From positions 470,100 to 534,099 of the forward strand of contig NZ_FXAO01000003.1 in NCBI RefSeq assembly GCF_900177645.1: a stretch of DNA of 64,000 nt. Reading direction: 5' to 3'. The position numbers and the translations under genes were made by a program. Below are positions 1 to 10,615 of this stretch, piece after piece. The notes under the pieces were generated by a model. It made no database searches and was not told the DNA's origin. It saw only the letters and a program-made list of their open reading frames with translations. Each line of letters begins with the position of its first letter. Position 1 is the first letter of the stretch. This DNA is from Arenibacter troitsensis (GTDB taxonomy: Bacteria > Bacteroidota > Bacteroidia > Flavobacteriales > Flavobacteriaceae).

Positions 1-5
1 GCTAC

Positions 6-290
6 ATTAATCCATTGGTAAACTTTCACATTATCAAATTAATCTTTTCTCTTTTCTCTCTTTTCTTTACTCTTCACTTTTGCCTTATGGCTTATAGCTA
101 TCCCATCATTTCCACATTAACCCATTTCCAAACCAACCAATCATCAAATTCCCAAATCAACTCATTATCAAATCAACCCATTTCCACGTTAACCCATTGG
201 TAAATTTTCACATTATCAAATTAATACATTGATTCATTACTCCATTGGTACATTTTCAAATCGGTACATTTCCAAATCATCAAATCAAAA
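6..290 (+). repeat. 8-nt periodic degenerate repeat island A
   Basis: Reading the plus strand, an ATT (sometimes ATC) recurs every 8 nt, followed by five variable bases of pattern NN-(T/C)-(A/C)-(A/C). Units such as ATTAATCC, ATTGGTAA, ATTATCAA, ATTTCCAC and ATTAACCC follow one another in register over most of the interval, except where a 7-nt block interrupts at 44-99. The plus strand is strongly G-poor. The island lies just downstream of the dnaK terminator and may continue left of the window. Open frames through it carry only repeat-derived residues, so I treat it as non-coding. Confidence 0.85.
44..99 (+). repeat. 7-nt periodic block inside island A (8 units)
   Basis: Eight consecutive 7-mers, almost all ending in CT, run from CTTTTCT through CTTTACT, CTTCACT, TTTGCCT and TATGGCT to TATAGCT, giving exactly 56 nt. 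The block is followed by ATCCC and then 8-nt units resume. Blocks of the same length and similar unit order occur at 4044-4099 and 4130-4185. Confidence 0.8.
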
Positions 291-319
291 AACCCCCATC
301 AATTGCTTGACAGGGGTTT
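288..319 (-). terminator. Terminator of dnaK
   Basis: On the minus strand an AAACCCC / GGGGTTT stem with a loop of about 14 nt is followed by a T-run. It lies 20-50 nt beyond the dnaK stop codon, as expected for an intrinsic terminator. The T-run merges with the edge of repeat island A. Confidence 0.7.
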
Positions 320-339
320 GTTTATAGTAAGGGAAGTCC

Positions 340-2342
<2,003 letters not shown>

Positions 2343-2389
2343 GAACCCTCCTCCAAATTAACCAAGAATTGCAGTTCCGCTTGCTTTTT

Positions 2390-2500
2390 TGGGCATTCCC
2401 CCTTGGCGAAAATATGCCAAGGGGTCGTGCTTTCCATTCCTAGTCCCAAAATTGTCCCTCCCAAGGTCCCCTTTTGGGAGCTATCCATTGCAATCACTAA
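2390..2500. repeat. Composite dispersed element with two hairpins
   Basis: Two strong inverted repeats lie close together: CCCCTTGGC-N8-GCCAAGGGG (2399-2424) and CTCCCAA-N9-TTGGGAG (2458-2480), with GGTCGTGCTTTCC between them and GCTATCCATTGCAATC after. The phrase order resembles intergenic palindromic elements I recall being scattered through Bacteroidota genomes, but that is memory, not a search. No protein reading is convincing. Confidence 0.5.
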
Positions 2501-2895
2501 TGCATTTTTAGTTGAAAGTTTAATGTTATAAGGTTATAAAGTTCAAGGTTGCGGTTGGGTAGTGAGCAAAGGAACCTAGAATCTAGATACTAGAACCGAG
2601 ACTAAATACTTTATTTGAAAGTTTTATAACTAGGTGCCCCTTCCCATGGCTAAGCCTGTCCCACGCTTGCCGTGGGAGGACAAGGTGGCTTCGATGTAGG
2701 AGAGGATGGAAGGGAGTGGGTTAGGTTATAATTAGACTATTGGAATATGGAGCAAATTACCTCTGAAATAAACCATCATTTTAGATATTATCAATAAACC
2801 TAAATACCTCTGAACGAGGGAAAAGCACAAACAACAAAATTTTAACCTTGGAATCTTAATATTTACTATATTTCTCTTTCTAATTTAGTTATTTA
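2501..2895. other. Gene-free interval with one hairpin
   Basis: No credible gene. A 7-bp stem TCCCACG / CGTGGGA lies at 2659-2677. It is preceded by the phrase GCCTGTCCCAC, which recurs near 6146, pointing to a dispersed repeat. Just before the next gene there is a weak promoter-like pair, TTG (2848-2850) and TATATTTC (2867-2874), 16 nt apart. Confidence 0.5.
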
Positions 2896-3810
2896 ATGAA
2901 AATATTTATCAGATACATCGTATTTGGAATTTTGACAATTATCCTGGCAGGATGCCAATCTGATGATATAAATTTTGATCCTACCGTAGATCTTGCGATA
3001 GGAATAATAGCGGATTGCCAATACTGTGAATGCGAAAGTTATAAATCCCGATATTATAAATACTCCCTCAGCAAATTGGAAGGCGCTATTGAACAATTTA
3101 ATACCGAACCTCTAAATTACACAATACATCTCGGTGATTTTATTGATAGGGATTTCGCAAGTTTCGATAAAATATTACCTGTTTGGAACAAGCTCTCCTC
3201 TAAAAAATATCACGTGCTGGGCAACCATGATTTCAATGTTGCCGATGCTTTTAAACCGAAGGTATTGGAGCGTTTAGACTTGGTTGACAGGTATTATAGT
3301 ATTGTCGAAAATCAATGGCGTTTTATTGTCCTTGACGGTAACGATTTAAGTTATCATGGTGCATATAGCCAACATAAAAAGAAACAAACAGATTCCCTGT
3401 TTTCCAAAGTGTTACAATCCAAAGCACATAATAAACCAGCTTGGAATGGTGGTATAAGTCAAGAGCAATTGGTTTGGTTGGAAAATGAATTGATCTCAGC
3501 TCATAATAACGATGAGCGAGTTGGCATATACTGCCATTTTCCTATTGCTGGAAACGAGTACACCGAAATTTTATGGAACAGCGAACAAATCTTGGACCTT
3601 ATCGACAAATATCCAGCCGTAAAATTTTATTTTAACGGACATAATCATGATGGGGACTATTTGATTAGAAATGGAGTGCATTACCTTACCTTTAAAGGGA
3701 TGGTAGAGTCCGATAGCCAATCGCCTTTTGCCTCTGTATTTATTATAAAGAATATCATATACATCGAAGGACATGGCGGTGAACACTCTAGAAAATTAAT
3801 AATTAAATAA
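2896..3810 (+). CDS. Secreted metallophosphoesterase lipoprotein, ADP-ribose/CDP-alcohol diphosphatase-like
   Basis: Lipoprotein signal with lipobox LAGC (Cys20), so probably membrane-anchored outside the cytosol. The calcineurin-type metal motifs appear in order: IIADCQY (Asp with Gln in place of the usual His), LGDFID, LGNHDFN, CHFPIAGN and NGHNHDGD. The D-x-Q-Y opening followed by RYY and a GAIE-type helix matches the family of human ADPRM, a Mn-dependent ADP-ribose/CDP-alcohol diphosphatase. By inference it hydrolyses a diphosphate-linked nucleotide or alcohol outside the cytosol. It stands alone between repeat islands, with no operon partner. The fold is sure; the substrate is not. Confidence 0.8.
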   Translation: MKIFIRYIVFGILTIILAGCQSDDINFDPTVDLAIGIIADCQYCECESYKSRYYKYSLSKLEGAIEQFNTEPLNYTIHLGDFIDRDFASFDKILPVWNKLSSKKYHVLGNHDFNVADAFKPKVLERLDLVDRYYSIVENQWRFIVLDGNDLSYHGAYSQHKKKQTDSLFSKVLQSKAHNKPAWNGGISQEQLVWLENELISAHNNDERVGIYCHFPIAGNEYTEILWNSEQILDLIDKYPAVKFYFNGHNHDGDYLIRNGVHYLTFKGMVESDSQSPFASVFIIKNIIYIEGHGGEHSRKLIIK

Positions 3811-4043
3811 CCCACATCCAAATTAACAACACTAACAAGACTGCCGCTTCAGTTTGGAAAGAACTGTTGATTATCAAATTCATTAATTTCCAAACTACTA
3901 CATTATCACATTGAAAAATTTCCAAATTAACCCATCTTCAAATTATCACATCAACACATTATCAAATTGATGCATTAGTCCATTGATCCATTTCCACATT
4001 GCCCCTTTACCCCATTGGTACATTTCCACATTAACCCATCTAA

Positions 4044-4099
4044 CTTTTCTCTTTTCTCTCTTCTCTTCACTTTTGCCTTTTGCCTTTTGTCTTATGGCT
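4044..4099 (+). repeat. 7-nt periodic block in island B, copy 1 (8 units)
   Basis: Eight 7-mers ending CT: CTTTTCT twice, CTCTTCT, CTTCACT, TTTGCCT twice, TTTGTCT, TATGGCT, then ATCCC. It is 56 nt long, like the block at 44-99, but the units differ by shifts of whole 7-mers. Confidence 0.8.
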
Positions 4100-4129
4100 A
4101 TCCCTTCATTTCCACATTAACCCATCTAA

Positions 4130-4185
4130 CTTTTCTCTTTTTTCTTTACTCTTCGCTTTTGGCTTTTGACTTCTGGCTTTTGGCT
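4130..4185 (+). repeat. 7-nt periodic block in island B, copy 2 (8 units)
   Basis: Again eight 7-mers: CTTTTCT, CTTTTTT, CTTTACT, CTTCGCT, TTTGGCT, TTTGACT, TCTGGCT, TTTGGCT, then ATTACG. The entry sequence CATCTAA is the same as for copy 1. The 8-nt units resume within about 15 nt. Confidence 0.8.
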
Positions 4186-4314
4186 ATTACGTCATAGCCT
4201 CATTATCAAATTAATTCATTAACCCATTTCCACATTGACTTATTAATTCATTGATACATTAATACATTAATCAATTTCCAAATTAATTCATTAACCCAAT
4301 TACACCTTGGTAAA

Positions 4315-4348
4315 TTGATCCATTTCCCAATAGATAATCCTATATTTA
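4315..4348 (+). promoter_or_regulatory. Putative promoter of sdaA
   Basis: TTG (4315-4317), 23 nt, then TATATTTA (4341-4348), close to the Bacteroidota pattern TTG-N17-23-TAnnTTTG. It lies 24 nt upstream of the start codon. The TTG sits inside one of the last 8-nt repeat units of island B. Confidence 0.5.
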
Positions 4349-4372
4349 CCCTAAAAATAAACCTTTTGGAAA

Positions 4373-5797
4373 ATGGAATGCATTAGTGTTTTCGACATGC
4401 TCAAAATTGGCGTCGGACCCTCCAGCTCACACACCTTGGGCCCCTGGCGGGCTGCAGAGCGTTTTATTGGCGAACTACTGGAAAAAAAGCTATTCCCTTC
4501 CATTACCCATATCCAAATAGACGTATTTGGTTCCTTATCGCTAACCGGAAAGGGCCACGCCACCGATCTGGCCATTATGTTGGGCCTTACAGGAGCAGAT
4601 CCGGTCACCATTCCCATAGAAAATATTGACGGAATAATTAAGGGGATTCAAGAAAGTAACAAGTTGCTTTTAAACAATTCCAAAGAAATTCCTTTCGATC
4701 CAAAAGTGGATATTATATTAAAAAAAGAATTTTTACCCTTTCATGCCAATGGAATGACCTTTAGGGCCCACTTGGCCAATGGCAAACAAATAAAGGAAAC
4801 CTACTATTCTATTGGCGGAGGCTTTGTTGTTAAGGAAGAACTTAAACGATCCAAAAAGAAAATGGAAGTTTTTAAGGCCTTCCCCTACCCCATTGAAAAG
4901 GGAGCGGACCTATTGGCCGCCTGTAAAAAGGAAAACAAATCCATTTCCCAATTGGTATTGGAAAACGAACGTTCCCTGCGTTCCGATTTGGAAATAGACC
5001 AAGGCTTGCACCATATTTGGGACACCATGTTGGAGTGTATGTTCATTGGCTGCCATACCGAAGGAACCCTTCCCGGTGGACTCAAGGTACGGCGAAGGGC
5101 ATACGACACCCACCAAAAATTAAAGGGCGACCTCCCCTATGCTACCCCACAGGAATGGCTGCTTACCATAAGAAAGACCGAAGTTAAATTCCGTTCCATC
5201 CTCAAATGGGTAAGCTGCTTTGCCCTAAGTGTCAATGAGGTAAACGCCTCCTTGGGTAGAGTGGTCACCGCCCCTACCAATGGCAGTGCGGGAGTAATAC
5301 CGGCCGTGCTTATGTACTATATGGTCATAGAAAACCATGAGGCCAATTTTGAACACATAAAACAATTCCTCCTTGTTGCGGGTGAAATTGGCAGTATTTT
5401 TAAAAAGGGAGCTACCATTTCCGCAGCCATGGGTGGCTGTCAGGCCGAAATTGGCGTATCTTCTGCCATGGCTGCAGCCGCGCTGACAGAACTTATGGGG
5501 GGCTGCCCAGAGCAAGTACTTATGGCGGCAGAGATTGCCATGGAGCATCATTTGGGCCTTACCTGCGACCCCATAGGTGGATTGGTACAAATACCTTGTA
5601 TAGAGCGTAATTGCATGGGCGCCATAAAAGCCATCAATGCCGCGGAACTGGCGTTGGACTCCGACCCCGCCAATGCAAAAGTGCCTTTGGACAAGGTGGT
5701 GAATACCATGTGGGAAACCGCCAAGGATATGAGCACAAAATACAAGGAAACTTCGGAAGGCGGATTGGCCGTTGGAGTGTACTTGAGTGATTGTTAG
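4373..5797 (+). CDS. sdaA: L-serine ammonia-lyase (L-serine dehydratase), iron-sulfur type
   Basis: Converts L-serine to pyruvate and ammonia in the cytosol using a [4Fe-4S] cluster. The single 474-residue chain contains both the beta and alpha domains, as in E. coli SdaA. The N-terminal [16 protein letters not shown] segment is the family substrate/serine-binding signature. The C-terminal half has [13 protein letters not shown] and the cluster cysteines in [14 protein letters not shown] and [12 protein letters not shown]. The start codon is an ATG placed for a normal family N-terminus. A putative promoter lies just upstream. Both sides are repeat-rich, so it appears monocistronic. Confidence 0.96.
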   Translation: MECISVFDMLKIGVGPSSSHTLGPWRAAERFIGELLEKKLFPSITHIQIDVFGSLSLTGKGHATDLAIMLGLTGADPVTIPIENIDGIIKGIQESNKLLLNNSKEIPFDPKVDIILKKEFLPFHANGMTFRAHLANGKQIKETYYSIGGGFVVKEELKRSKKKMEVFKAFPYPIEKGADLLAACKKENKSISQLVLENERSLRSDLEIDQGLHHIWDTMLECMFIGCHTEGTLPGGLKVRRRAYDTHQKLKGDLPYATPQEWLLTIRKTEVKFRSILKWVSCFALSVNEVNASLGRVVTAPTNGSAGVIPAVLMYYMVIENHEANFEHIKQFLLVAGEIGSIFKKGATISAAMGGCQAEIGVSSAMAAAALTELMGGCPEQVLMAAEIAMEHHLGLTCDPIGGLVQIPCIERNCMGAIKAINAAELALDSDPANAKVPLDKVVNTMWETAKDMSTKYKETSEGGLAVGVYLSDC

Positions 5798-5814
5798 TAC
5801 ACAGTGGTCCTTAG

Positions 5815-5842
5815 GCAAAAGCCAATAGCCAATAGGCAATAG
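5815..5842 (-). repeat. Four 7-nt units on the opposite strand
   Basis: On the minus strand CTATTGC, CTATTGG, CTATTGG and CTTTTGC follow in 7-nt register, starting within 20 nt of the sdaA stop. They match the unit style of the block at 4130-4185 (CTTTTGG, CTTCTGG) but in inverted orientation and without flanking 8-nt units. Confidence 0.6.
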
Positions 5843-5868
5843 TTTGTGTCTCCAACATTGATTACTGT

Positions 5869-5940
5869 CGTCATTGCGAGTTTACCTGCCGATAGGTAGG
5901 CCTGCCTGGCCGTTTGGCAGACGTAGCGCGGCAACCTGCT
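5869..5940. repeat. Dispersed CGTCATTGCGAG...GTAGCGCGGCAA element
   Basis: CGTCATTGCGAG and ACGTAGCGCGGCAACCTGC bracket a GC-rich insert of small inverted repeats (TACCTGCC, GGTAGG, CCTGCC, GGCAG). The bracket phrase resembles a palindromic intergenic repeat known from several bacterial groups; I have not compared it to any library. Its base composition is clearly richer in GC than its surroundings. Confidence 0.5.
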
Positions 5941-5986
5941 TCTTACAGTGAACAATACCAATTGAATGTTTAATGATCAAAAGTTC

Positions 5987-6051
5987 AAAATCATCACCTC
6001 GAGCTTGCCCGGCCGTAAGACGGGCTTGCCCGCCTTTAGGCGGGTGATTTT
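5987..6051. repeat. Palindromic element with 9-11 bp terminal arms
   Basis: The ends AAAATCATCACC (5987-5998) and GGTGATTTT (6043-6051) pair with one bulge. They enclose GC-rich direct repeats (GGGCTTGCCCG-like) and a GCCCGCC-TTTA-GGCGGG hairpin. Probably a second dispersed intergenic repeat. Confidence 0.5.
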
Positions 6052-6134
6052 ATGCAGCTGAGCGTAATAAAATTGTATCGAGAAGCACTCGAACCGACGC
6101 TAGAGTCTATAATCTTCGCGCCAAACAAATTCCC

Positions 6135-6282
6135 CTCTTGAGAGAGCCTGTCCCACTTTTAACCGGGAGGTTAGCCTGCCTGCCGCAGGCAGGGGGTGTG
6201 TTTCTTTCCAAGACCTGGGCTTTCAAAACCCTCCGTCTTCGCTTATGGCGAAGCCACCTCCCTTCCTCACAAGGGAGGAGCC
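6135..6282. repeat. Composite of three small hairpins
   Basis: Three perfect stems are packed here: CCTGCCTG-N3-CAGGCAGG (6175-6193), CTTCGC-N5-GCGAAG (6237-6253) and CCTCCCTT-N6-AAGGGAGG (6257-6278). The phrase GCCTGTCCCAC at the left is shared with 2655-2665. It looks like another dispersed intergenic element. No gene is supported. Confidence 0.5.
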
Positions 6283-6300
6283 TTTACTATCGTCAATGCT

Positions 6301-6703
6301 ATTTCCAAATTGATACATTACCCCATTGGTACATTTTCACATTAACCCATCACTACATTAACCCATTTTCAAATTATCAAATTAACCAATTTCCAAATTG
6401 ATTTATTAATACATTACCTAATTGGTACATTTCTACATTACTCATCACCAAATTATCAAATTGATCCATTACCTCATTATTACATTACCTCATTGTCAAA
6501 TCATCAAATCACCATATTACCAATTAATGCATTGCTACATTACCCTAATGCTACATTTTCAAATTAACCAATTCCCAAATTGATACATTACCCCATTGGT
6601 ACATTAATCCATTGGTACATTATCAAATTAACACATTGCTTCATTTTCAAATTTTCACATCATCTAATTTTCAATTGGATTCATTGGTACATTGATACAT
6701 TAA
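6301..6703 (+). repeat. 8-nt periodic degenerate repeat island C
   Basis: The longest uninterrupted array: about 50 units with ATT or ATC every 8 nt and only a few 1-nt slips. A limited vocabulary is used repeatedly: ATTGGTAC, ATTATCAA, ATTAACCC, ATTGATAC, ATTTTCAA, ATTAATCC. It has the same strand orientation as islands A and B and no 7-nt block inside. It ends about 230 nt before the next operon. Confidence 0.87.
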
Positions 6704-6937
6704 ACCACATAAGCGGTCACGTACAAAATTTCAATTATTCTAACATTTTATTTAAAAATTAATTAAGAAATGAATAATTAAGTCAATATATGATGTAAAT
6801 CATGTAAAATATAGGAGGTCCAATACACTCAAATAAGGTTTATTTGTACAGGGCTGTAATACCTTTATTTGGGTTATACCTATTAATGATTTCCTTACAG
6901 ACCGCCTGTTCCATTACAACCAAAAATATGTATCGGC

Positions 6938-9178
6938 ATGAGAAAAAGCTTTCGCAATTTATTATTCATCGTACTCTTAGTGGGCATATCCTGTTCAGAA
7001 TCCCCGAAAAAGGAAACTACCGCAACATCATTGCCTGTTTATAAAGATGTTCCCTATCTACAGGATTACAGCATTAAATATGACAAACAGGAGAATGACC
7101 TGTTACTTTTCGAAACTTATATGGACCGTAATGGAGTAATTCAGGTCTCTTCTTCAGACGGAATTTTACGTACCCACGATGGGCAATTCCTTTATCCAGG
7201 TGTCCTTTTACAGGACAAAACCTACCGCCCATTGACCGACAAGAATATTTCCGCAATGACCGTCTATCAAGACCAGTTTGTATACTTGGATGACAAGGCG
7301 GTACTTAGCAACGCCTGGGCCGGAAGCCTTTACCTAAAACACACCCTTCCCAAAGCGAATATTTTTACTGCCGGAACCGATTTCGATTTCTTGATCAGCG
7401 ATGGACCATCGCTTCAATATGTTTCCAAAAATAATAGCGGCTGGCAGGGCTCCACTTCCAAGGATAAAACCATTTCCATCAAATTCGACCAAAAAACCAA
7501 TTCCTTCTGGATTTTGGGAGAAAAATCCATCAACCACTTCAATCCCAAGGATAAAACCCTTAAAACTGTCTATGAAGGAAATAATTTTACCTCCTTCGCC
7601 CTGGTAGACAATACATTGATATTGACCACCCTGGATGGATATTATGAAGTAGATGCCACTTCCGGAAACCAAATTGGGGATAAAAAGACCCAATTGCCCT
7701 GGACGGAAATCAATTATGTAAACCTAATTGACGGAAATCTCTGGTTTGGTTCTACTAAAGGTGCCTTTAAGCTTAAAGAGGATGGTAAATTTAGTTACTA
7801 CTATGGAAAACGTTGGATGCCCAGCAACAACGTTAAACATATTTCCAAAGGTACCGATGGTTCCATCCTTATATTGACAGATACCGGCCTTGGGCAAATA
7901 GTCTTTGAGGAAATGACCCTATATGACAAGGCCCTATATTATGAAAAACAAGTACGGGACAGACATATAAGACTGGGGTTCAATGCAACTCTAGTGGATA
8001 TGGACAATGGTAATTTTGATACGGGCCGACTATCGGATTCCGATAACGACGGACTATGGACTACCATGTACCTGGCTGGACAGGTTTTTCGGTACTCAGT
8101 GACCAAATCCGAAGACGCCCTTCAAAACTGTAGGGAAGCTATGGATGCTATGGAGAGATTGTTTAGCATTAACCCGGTACCAGGATTTCCTTCCAGATCT
8201 TTTGAACGAAGTGGGTATATAAATCAATTACATGATCCTGACAGATGGCAACATAGCAGTGATCCGGAATGGGATTGGAAATCCACTACCAGTAGCGATG
8301 AGGCCATTGGGCACATTTTTGCCTACGGCGCTATGGCAGAAATAATGGACAACGACCTTAAAGATCGTGCCATAGTCCTTATTGATACCCTAATGAGTCA
8401 TATTGTAAGAAATGACATGTATATGGTAGACTATGATGGTAAACCCACTACCTGGGGCCGTTGGAACCCAGAATACGTAAATGCCCGACCCAAAATGGTG
8501 GGAGACCGAAAAATAAATGCTTCCAATATTATAGGCATGCTGCAAACGGCATATCATTTTACCGGCAAGGAAAAATACAAGGAAAAAGCCTTTGATCTCA
8601 TGGATAACCACGGGTATTTGGACAATCTAATGTGGCCCATGAAAGATGTTGCCATGGCTCCGGACGATGCCGATGATTGGAGTAAAATGTTATCCGAATC
8701 CTGGAACCACTCCGATGATGAAATGTACTTTGTAGGCTATTGGGGCTTATACAGATATGCCTTTAACGACACCTTAAAAACAAAATTCAAGGAAGCTATC
8801 ATTGACCATTGGGAAATTGAAAGGCCCGAAAAAGAAGGCGCCTGGAACATTATGACGGCCCTAACCGGGACCCAAGAGTTCGACTTGGAGGAAGCGGCTT
8901 GGTATCTTAGGGAGCACCCCATGGATATGGTAGCCTGGGAGGTCAATAATAGCCATAGAAAAGATATTACATTTGTAGAACCTAATTTTAGGGAACAGAC
9001 AACGGCAGAGGTATTACCTCCCGACGAGCGTCGTGTACAAAGGCATAACGCCAATATGTTTACATTGGATGGAGGTAGAAATGGCTCAGAGGAATTTTCG
9101 GCAGGTGATATCTGGCTGCTCCCCTACTGGATGGGAAGGTATTTAGGGGTTATAAGTGCTCCTCAAACAATGGATTGA
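6938..9178 (+). CDS. Lipoprotein with propeller-like N-terminus and alpha/alpha-barrel-like C-terminus
   Basis: Function unknown. 746 residues; signal peptide with lipobox GISC (Cys19). Residues about 50-330 contain strand-rich repeats ending in a LWFGSTKGAF-type segment, like the propeller repeats of hybrid two-component sensors, but there is no kinase. The remaining 400 residues are helical with motifs SDSDNDGLWTTMY, PGFPSR, SSDEAIGH and DYDGKPTTWGRW. These are shared with the protein encoded at 10616-12745, so the two are paralogues. The C-terminal part resembles alpha/alpha six-hairpin folds used by glycoside hydrolases and polysaccharide lyases; a carbohydrate role is inference. First gene of a three-gene operon. 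A possible promoter (TTG 6844-6846, TTTATTTG 6864-6871) lies upstream. Confidence 0.75.
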   Translation: MRKSFRNLLFIVLLVGISCSESPKKETTATSLPVYKDVPYLQDYSIKYDKQENDLLLFETYMDRNGVIQVSSSDGILRTHDGQFLYPGVLLQDKTYRPLTDKNISAMTVYQDQFVYLDDKAVLSNAWAGSLYLKHTLPKANIFTAGTDFDFLISDGPSLQYVSKNNSGWQGSTSKDKTISIKFDQKTNSFWILGEKSINHFNPKDKTLKTVYEGNNFTSFALVDNTLILTTLDGYYEVDATSGNQIGDKKTQLPWTEINYVNLIDGNLWFGSTKGAFKLKEDGKFSYYYGKRWMPSNNVKHISKGTDGSILILTDTGLGQIVFEEMTLYDKALYYEKQVRDRHIRLGFNATLVDMDNGNFDTGRLSDSDNDGLWTTMYLAGQVFRYSVTKSEDALQNCREAMDAMERLFSINPVPGFPSRSFERSGYINQLHDPDRWQHSSDPEWDWKSTTSSDEAIGHIFAYGAMAEIMDNDLKDRAIVLIDTLMSHIVRNDMYMVDYDGKPTTWGRWNPEYVNARPKMVGDRKINASNIIGMLQTAYHFTGKEKYKEKAFDLMDNHGYLDNLMWPMKDVAMAPDDADDWSKMLSESWNHSDDEMYFVGYWGLYRYAFNDTLKTKFKEAIIDHWEIERPEKEGAWNIMTALTGTQEFDLEEAAWYLREHPMDMVAWEVNNSHRKDITFVEPNFREQTTAEVLPPDERRVQRHNANMFTLDGGRNGSEEFSAGDIWLLPYWMGRYLGVISAPQTMD

Positions 9179-9210
9179 AAATTGAATATAATAGAAACAA
9201 GTACAATAGT

Positions 9211-10605
9211 ATGGACGCCCAAAAAAAACTCATGAAACTAAATTTAGAAAGTAAACCAATACTCCTTCTCTTCATGACACCCATACTTTTTAGTGCTTGT
9301 GGAAAAGGCAATTATAAAATGGAAAAGCAGATTACCCAAGATTTCACTTATAACCATGACCTGGACAACAACGACAATTTTTCTCCGGACGATAAATGGC
9401 TGGTATATGACACCCGAACCGAGGCCGGTGGTATTGGGGCCAATGGAAAGATTGAAAAGGTACATGTGGAAACCGGCGAAAAAATGGTTTTGTACGAACT
9501 AAAACAAAACAGGGCCTATGGTCCCGGCGTGGGAGCTGTGAGCTATAGCCATACCAACAATGAGGTGGTTTTTATACATGGATTATTAAATTGTACGTCG
9601 GACAAACCTTATGAACAATGGAGACGGACCGGGGTAATCATTAAGGATGACCAGCCCGGAAAGCCCATTTTTATGGATGCTAGGGACATTTCCTTCCCGT
9701 TTACGGTGGGCGCTTTGCGCGGGGGTACCCATAGACATGAATTTAGTGGCGACGGAGAATGGATAGGGTATACCTATAACGATGCCATTATGAAAAAACT
9801 GGAGGATTCTACCGGCCTTACCCATAATCTTAGAACCATAGGGGTTTCCAAAAAAAATCACCCAATATCCGTTCCTGAATCCCAAGACGGGGAGAATTTT
9901 TCAGGGGAATGGTTTAGTGCCCTGGTAGTGAAAGTAGTACCAAATCCCGTTCCTGGTTCTGATGAAATAAGTAGGGCAGCTGGTGACAGTTGGGTGGGAC
10001 ATTCCGGCTACCTAAAATCCGATGGCGCTACACAAAGGGCAAGGGCCTTTATTGGCACAACAACAGAGCAAAATAGGGAACAGGTAGATGAAGTGTATAT
10101 AGTGGATATCCCGGAAGATATTAGCATTCCGGGAGAGGCTGCCCTTGAGGGTACCGAAACCAACTTGCCAGCTCCCCCAAAAGGAACTCGGCAACGAAGA
10201 TTAACCTACACGGCCAATAACAAATACCCCGGTTGCGAAGGCATTGTCCGTTCCTCCTACGGCGGAAGTATGCTTGCCTATATTGCCAAAGATGACCATA
10301 ATATTAAACAGATATTCACCATCTCACCATGGGGGGGAGAGCCCATTCAACGTACTTTCCATGAATCGGATGTTCAAGGCGGCATTCGCTGGCATCCCAA
10401 AGACCATAGATTAGTGTATGTATGGCAGAATTCTTTAGTGGGCTTAAATATTGAAGAAGGTAAAAATACTGTCCTGACGAAACCAACACAAAATCCACCT
10501 AAAAATCCGGTTTGGTCCCATGACGGACATAAAATAGCCTATAACCGAATGGTTTCCAAAGACGGGAATACTCCAACAATGCAAATTTTTGTCATCGAAC
10601 TTTAA
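9211..10605 (+). CDS. YidR/DUF3748-like beta-propeller lipoprotein
   Basis: Unknown function. The chain follows E. coli YidR (DUF3748) closely in motif order: FSPDDKWLVYDTR, ALRGGTHRHEFS, YTYNDAIM, PGSDEISRAAGDSWVG, GTETNLPAPPKGTRQRRLT and SPWGGEPIQ. PD40/TolB-like strand repeats are expected. Unlike the cytosolic E. coli protein as I recall it, this one begins with a lipoprotein signal ending FSAC (Cys30 from this start), so it is probably surface- or periplasm-exposed. I chose the ATG at 9211; ATG 9232 is equally possible, and a TTG at 9175 would overlap the upstream stop. It sits between two paralogous propeller/barrel genes, 10 nt before the next. Confidence 0.78.
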   Translation: MDAQKKLMKLNLESKPILLLFMTPILFSACGKGNYKMEKQITQDFTYNHDLDNNDNFSPDDKWLVYDTRTEAGGIGANGKIEKVHVETGEKMVLYELKQNRAYGPGVGAVSYSHTNNEVVFIHGLLNCTSDKPYEQWRRTGVIIKDDQPGKPIFMDARDISFPFTVGALRGGTHRHEFSGDGEWIGYTYNDAIMKKLEDSTGLTHNLRTIGVSKKNHPISVPESQDGENFSGEWFSALVVKVVPNPVPGSDEISRAAGDSWVGHSGYLKSDGATQRARAFIGTTTEQNREQVDEVYIVDIPEDISIPGEAALEGTETNLPAPPKGTRQRRLTYTANNKYPGCEGIVRSSYGGSMLAYIAKDDHNIKQIFTISPWGGEPIQRTFHESDVQGGIRWHPKDHRLVYVWQNSLVGLNIEEGKNTVLTKPTQNPPKNPVWSHDGHKIAYNRMVSKDGNTPTMQIFVIEL

Positions 10606-10615
10606 TCAAATCAAT

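Larger units (their letters stand above)
3870..4330 (+). repeat. 8-nt periodic degenerate repeat island B
   Basis: Same grammar and orientation as island A: ATT or ATC every 8 nt followed by NN-Y-M-M, for example ATTATCAC, ATTTCCAA, ATTAACCC, ATTGATCC and ATTGGTAC. Two 7-nt blocks (4044-4099 and 4130-4185) interrupt it. Phase is kept over long runs with occasional 1-nt slips. The last units reach into the presumed sdaA promoter. No coding potential. Confidence 0.85.

Noticed and set aside
15-203. Small frame through repeat island A (also 4015-4197, 6138-6401, 6580-6762)
   Set aside because: Their residues (STLTH, QTNQ, LSNQ and the like) are just the 8-nt and 7-nt units translated; no start signal and no codon bias.
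5225-5839. Long minus-strand frame across sdaA
   Set aside because: Antisense to a clear enzyme; its residues show no family likeness.
10589-10615. Longer start of the second propeller/barrel gene
   Set aside because: TTG start inside the YidR-like gene; the ATG at 10616 yields a clean signal peptide.
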